Assembly (NCBI RefSeq): GCF_013868135.1
Contig: NZ_JACEMU010000004.1
Span: forward strand, 744,001-808,000
DNA length: 64,000 bases
Direction of reading: 5' to 3'
Source of the DNA: Paracoccus sp. S1E-3
Lineage (GTDB): Bacteria; Pseudomonadota; Alphaproteobacteria; Rhodobacterales; Rhodobacteraceae
In this document: in pieces, positions 62,870 through 64,000 of the stretch
Numbering within the stretch: the first letter of the stretch is position 1
Layout: the number at the start of each line of letters is the position of its first letter
Made by a program: the position numbers and the translations under genes
The notes under the pieces: model-generated
Databases searched by the model: none
What the model saw: only the letters and a program-made list of their open reading frames with translations
What the model was told of the DNA's origin: nothing

Positions 62870-63328
62870 ATGAGCACGACCCAACGCAGATTCCCCGACC
62901 TGCCCCCCGTCTGGGCGCTTGGCCTGATGCTTCTGTCGATCGCGGCCGGCCGGCTGCTGCCGCCGGGCCCTTTCGAGGAGCCGGCCTGGCGCATTCTCGG
63001 CGCAGCCCTGCTGATCGGCGGTTTGGCGCTGGTGATCTGGGCAATGCTGTGGTTCCGGCGCAAGCGCACCTCCATCTATCCCAGCGGCGCGCCCACGCGG
63101 CTGATCGTCGAAGGCCCGTTCCGCATCAACCGCAATCCGATCTATACCGGCATGGCGCTTGCCGTCTTCGGCGGCACATTCCTGTGGGGCGGCCCGGCCG
63201 GGCTGATCATCGCCGCAATCTTTCCCCTGCTGGTGACCCGCCGCTTCATCCTCGCCGAAGAACAGGCGCTACGCGCCGCGTTCGGAGCCGAGGCCGCGGA
63301 TTACTTCGCCCGATCGCGCCGCTGGTAG
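62870..63328 (+). CDS. Isoprenylcysteine carboxylmethyltransferase-like membrane protein
   Basis: A 152-residue protein with about four membrane helices. The ICMT/PEMT-type C-terminal motif is seen in LIVEGPFRINRNPIYTGM, and FILAEEQALRAAFGAEAADY carries the conserved Glu-Glu region. Such bacterial proteins are SAM-dependent methyltransferases with unknown substrates. AGGACGAGGA precedes the ATG at 62870. It diverges from lysC across a 207-base gap. Confidence 0.88.
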   Translation: MSTTQRRFPDLPPVWALGLMLLSIAAGRLLPPGPFEEPAWRILGAALLIGGLALVIWAMLWFRRKRTSIYPSGAPTRLIVEGPFRINRNPIYTGMALAVFGGTFLWGGPAGLIIAAIFPLLVTRRFILAEEQALRAAFGAEAADYFARSRRW

Positions 63329-63343
63329 CCCGGAAGGGCAAGA

Positions 63344-63366
63344 AGGCCGCCCGAAACAGGCGGCCT
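63344..63366. terminator. Bidirectional hairpin between convergent genes
   Basis: AGGCCGCC / GGCGGCCT with a 7-base loop. On the minus strand TTCTT follows, favouring termination of the aldolase gene; it may also stop the methyltransferase-like gene. Confidence 0.6.
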
Positions 63367-63426
63367 CCTCTCTCATCCGTGTCCAGATATCTCGGGCTCC
63401 GGGGTGGAATCCCGGTCCGGTGCCGA

Positions 63427-64000
63427 TTACTCGCGGCCCTTGTAGATATCGACCAGCTTGGCCAGCATCTCCAGCGCGTCCTCGCGCGAGCGCTGGAAGC
63501 TGTTGCGCCCGATGATCGAGCCATTGCCGCCACCGTCGCGGATCGCGCGGGCGTCGTCATAGACCGCGTCGGCGCCTTTGGCCGCACCCCCCGAAAACAC
63601 CACGATGCGCCGGCCGCCGAAGGCCGCCTGCATGCAATGCTCGACCCGCTTGGCCTGGGTCGAAATATCGATCTTCTGCGCCTCGTAGACCTTCTTGGCG
63701 TCCTTGTTTTCCAGATGGTCGGTGGACAGCTTGATCTTGATGATATGCGCGCCCAGAAGCGCCGCGATCTGGGCGGCATAGGCGGCGATGTCGATGGCGG
63801 TCTCGCCATCCTTGCTGATCGCCTCGCCGCGCGGATAGGACCAGATCACGGTCGGGATGCCGACGGCGGCGGCCTCGGCGCGCAGCTCGGCGATTTCCTC
63901 GAACATGTCCAGCGCCATGTCCGACCCCGGATAGATGGTGAAGCCGATGGCCGCGCAGCCCAGACGCAGCGCATCCGCGACCTGCGCGGTCACCGCCTGA
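63427..64000 (-). CDS. Class I fructose-bisphosphate aldolase, 3' part only
   Basis: The frame continues past the right window edge, so the N-terminal part is missing. The visible 191 codons match the DhnA/FbaB-type class I aldolases: LGCAAIGFTIYPGSDMALDM, VIWSYPRGEAISKDGETAID, AHIIKIKLSTDHLENKDA (with the Schiff-base Lys expected in this area) and VVFSGGAAKGADAVYDDARA. GGNGSIIGRNSFQRSREDAL forms the phosphate-binding end. It should interconvert fructose-1,6-bisphosphate and triose phosphates. It is transcribed towards the ICMT-like gene. Confidence 0.92.
   Translation of the reverse strand, partial: QAVTAQVADALRLGCAAIGFTIYPGSDMALDMFEEIAELRAEAAAVGIPTVIWSYPRGEAISKDGETAIDIAAYAAQIAALLGAHIIKIKLSTDHLENKDAKKVYEAQKIDISTQAKRVEHCMQAAFGGRRIVVFSGGAAKGADAVYDDARAIRDGGGNGSIIGRNSFQRSREDALEMLAKLVDIYKGRE

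Overview
The window is one continuous stretch of a high-GC alphaproteobacterial chromosome, most likely family Rhodobacteraceae and close to Paracoccus. The reasons are: a DUF2842 protein directly behind purA; a DUF6446-type membrane protein between glyQ and glyS; a DUF6280 protein; TIGR02186 paired with a TauE/SafE permease; lysC next to ptsP; and GC-rich codon use with long antisense open frames. No rRNA, CRISPR array, prophage, insertion sequence or plasmid gene was recognised. Most of the window is core chromosome.

Layout. 1-9347: purA, a small DUF1127 protein, a class II glutamine amidotransferase, alaS, and the glyQ-DUF6446-glyS set. The glyS gene carries an AT-rich internal insertion. 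9456-18696: an envelope protein with two SPOR-like repeats and a peptidoglycan-binding motif, trkH, a complete dppABCDF dipeptide importer (minus strand) and an ACT-domain protein. 18841-25615: tRNA-Thr, an SH3 protein, a 2-hydroxyacid dehydrogenase, a D,D-carboxypeptidase with SPOR domain, clpS, an RsmC-like methyltransferase, an SDR with an altered active site and a lipoprotein. 26010-29126: hemF, a MATE exporter and two hotdog thioesterases.

29306-37013 is a fatty-acid beta-oxidation block: two MerR-type regulators, a DmdC/FadE-type acyl-CoA dehydrogenase, a secreted protein, a glutathione transferase, thiolase, an unknown 109-residue protein and the FadB-type bifunctional enzyme. Several stop/start codons overlap, and a strong terminator follows. 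37183-43522 is a compact operon: TelA, a DUF2927 lipoprotein, a DUF4241-like secreted protein, an SPFH-GYF protein, a double zinc-ribbon membrane protein and a PfkB-type sugar kinase. It ends in a GNAT acetyltransferase remnant that has lost its middle. By analogy with Bacillus PspA-YdjG-YdjH-YdjI, the TelA-SPFH-zinc-ribbon set looks like a membrane-stress module, and it is the best candidate here for an under-described system.

43737-49717 (minus strand) holds a DUF6280 protein, dinB, ygfZ, an MsbA-type ABC exporter, and the TIGR02186/TauE pair. 49863-52345 is surE-pcm-nlpD, the enterobacterial gene order without rpoS. 52346-53030 has no recognisable gene. 53031-55887 encodes a PopZ-like protein, TolC and a second PIMT-family protein. 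After another gene-poor stretch come tRNA-Cys, a waaA without an ATG start, a DUF1178 protein, an FAH-family hydrolase, ptsP, lysC, an isoprenylcysteine methyltransferase-like membrane protein, and the 3' part of a class I aldolase cut by the window edge.
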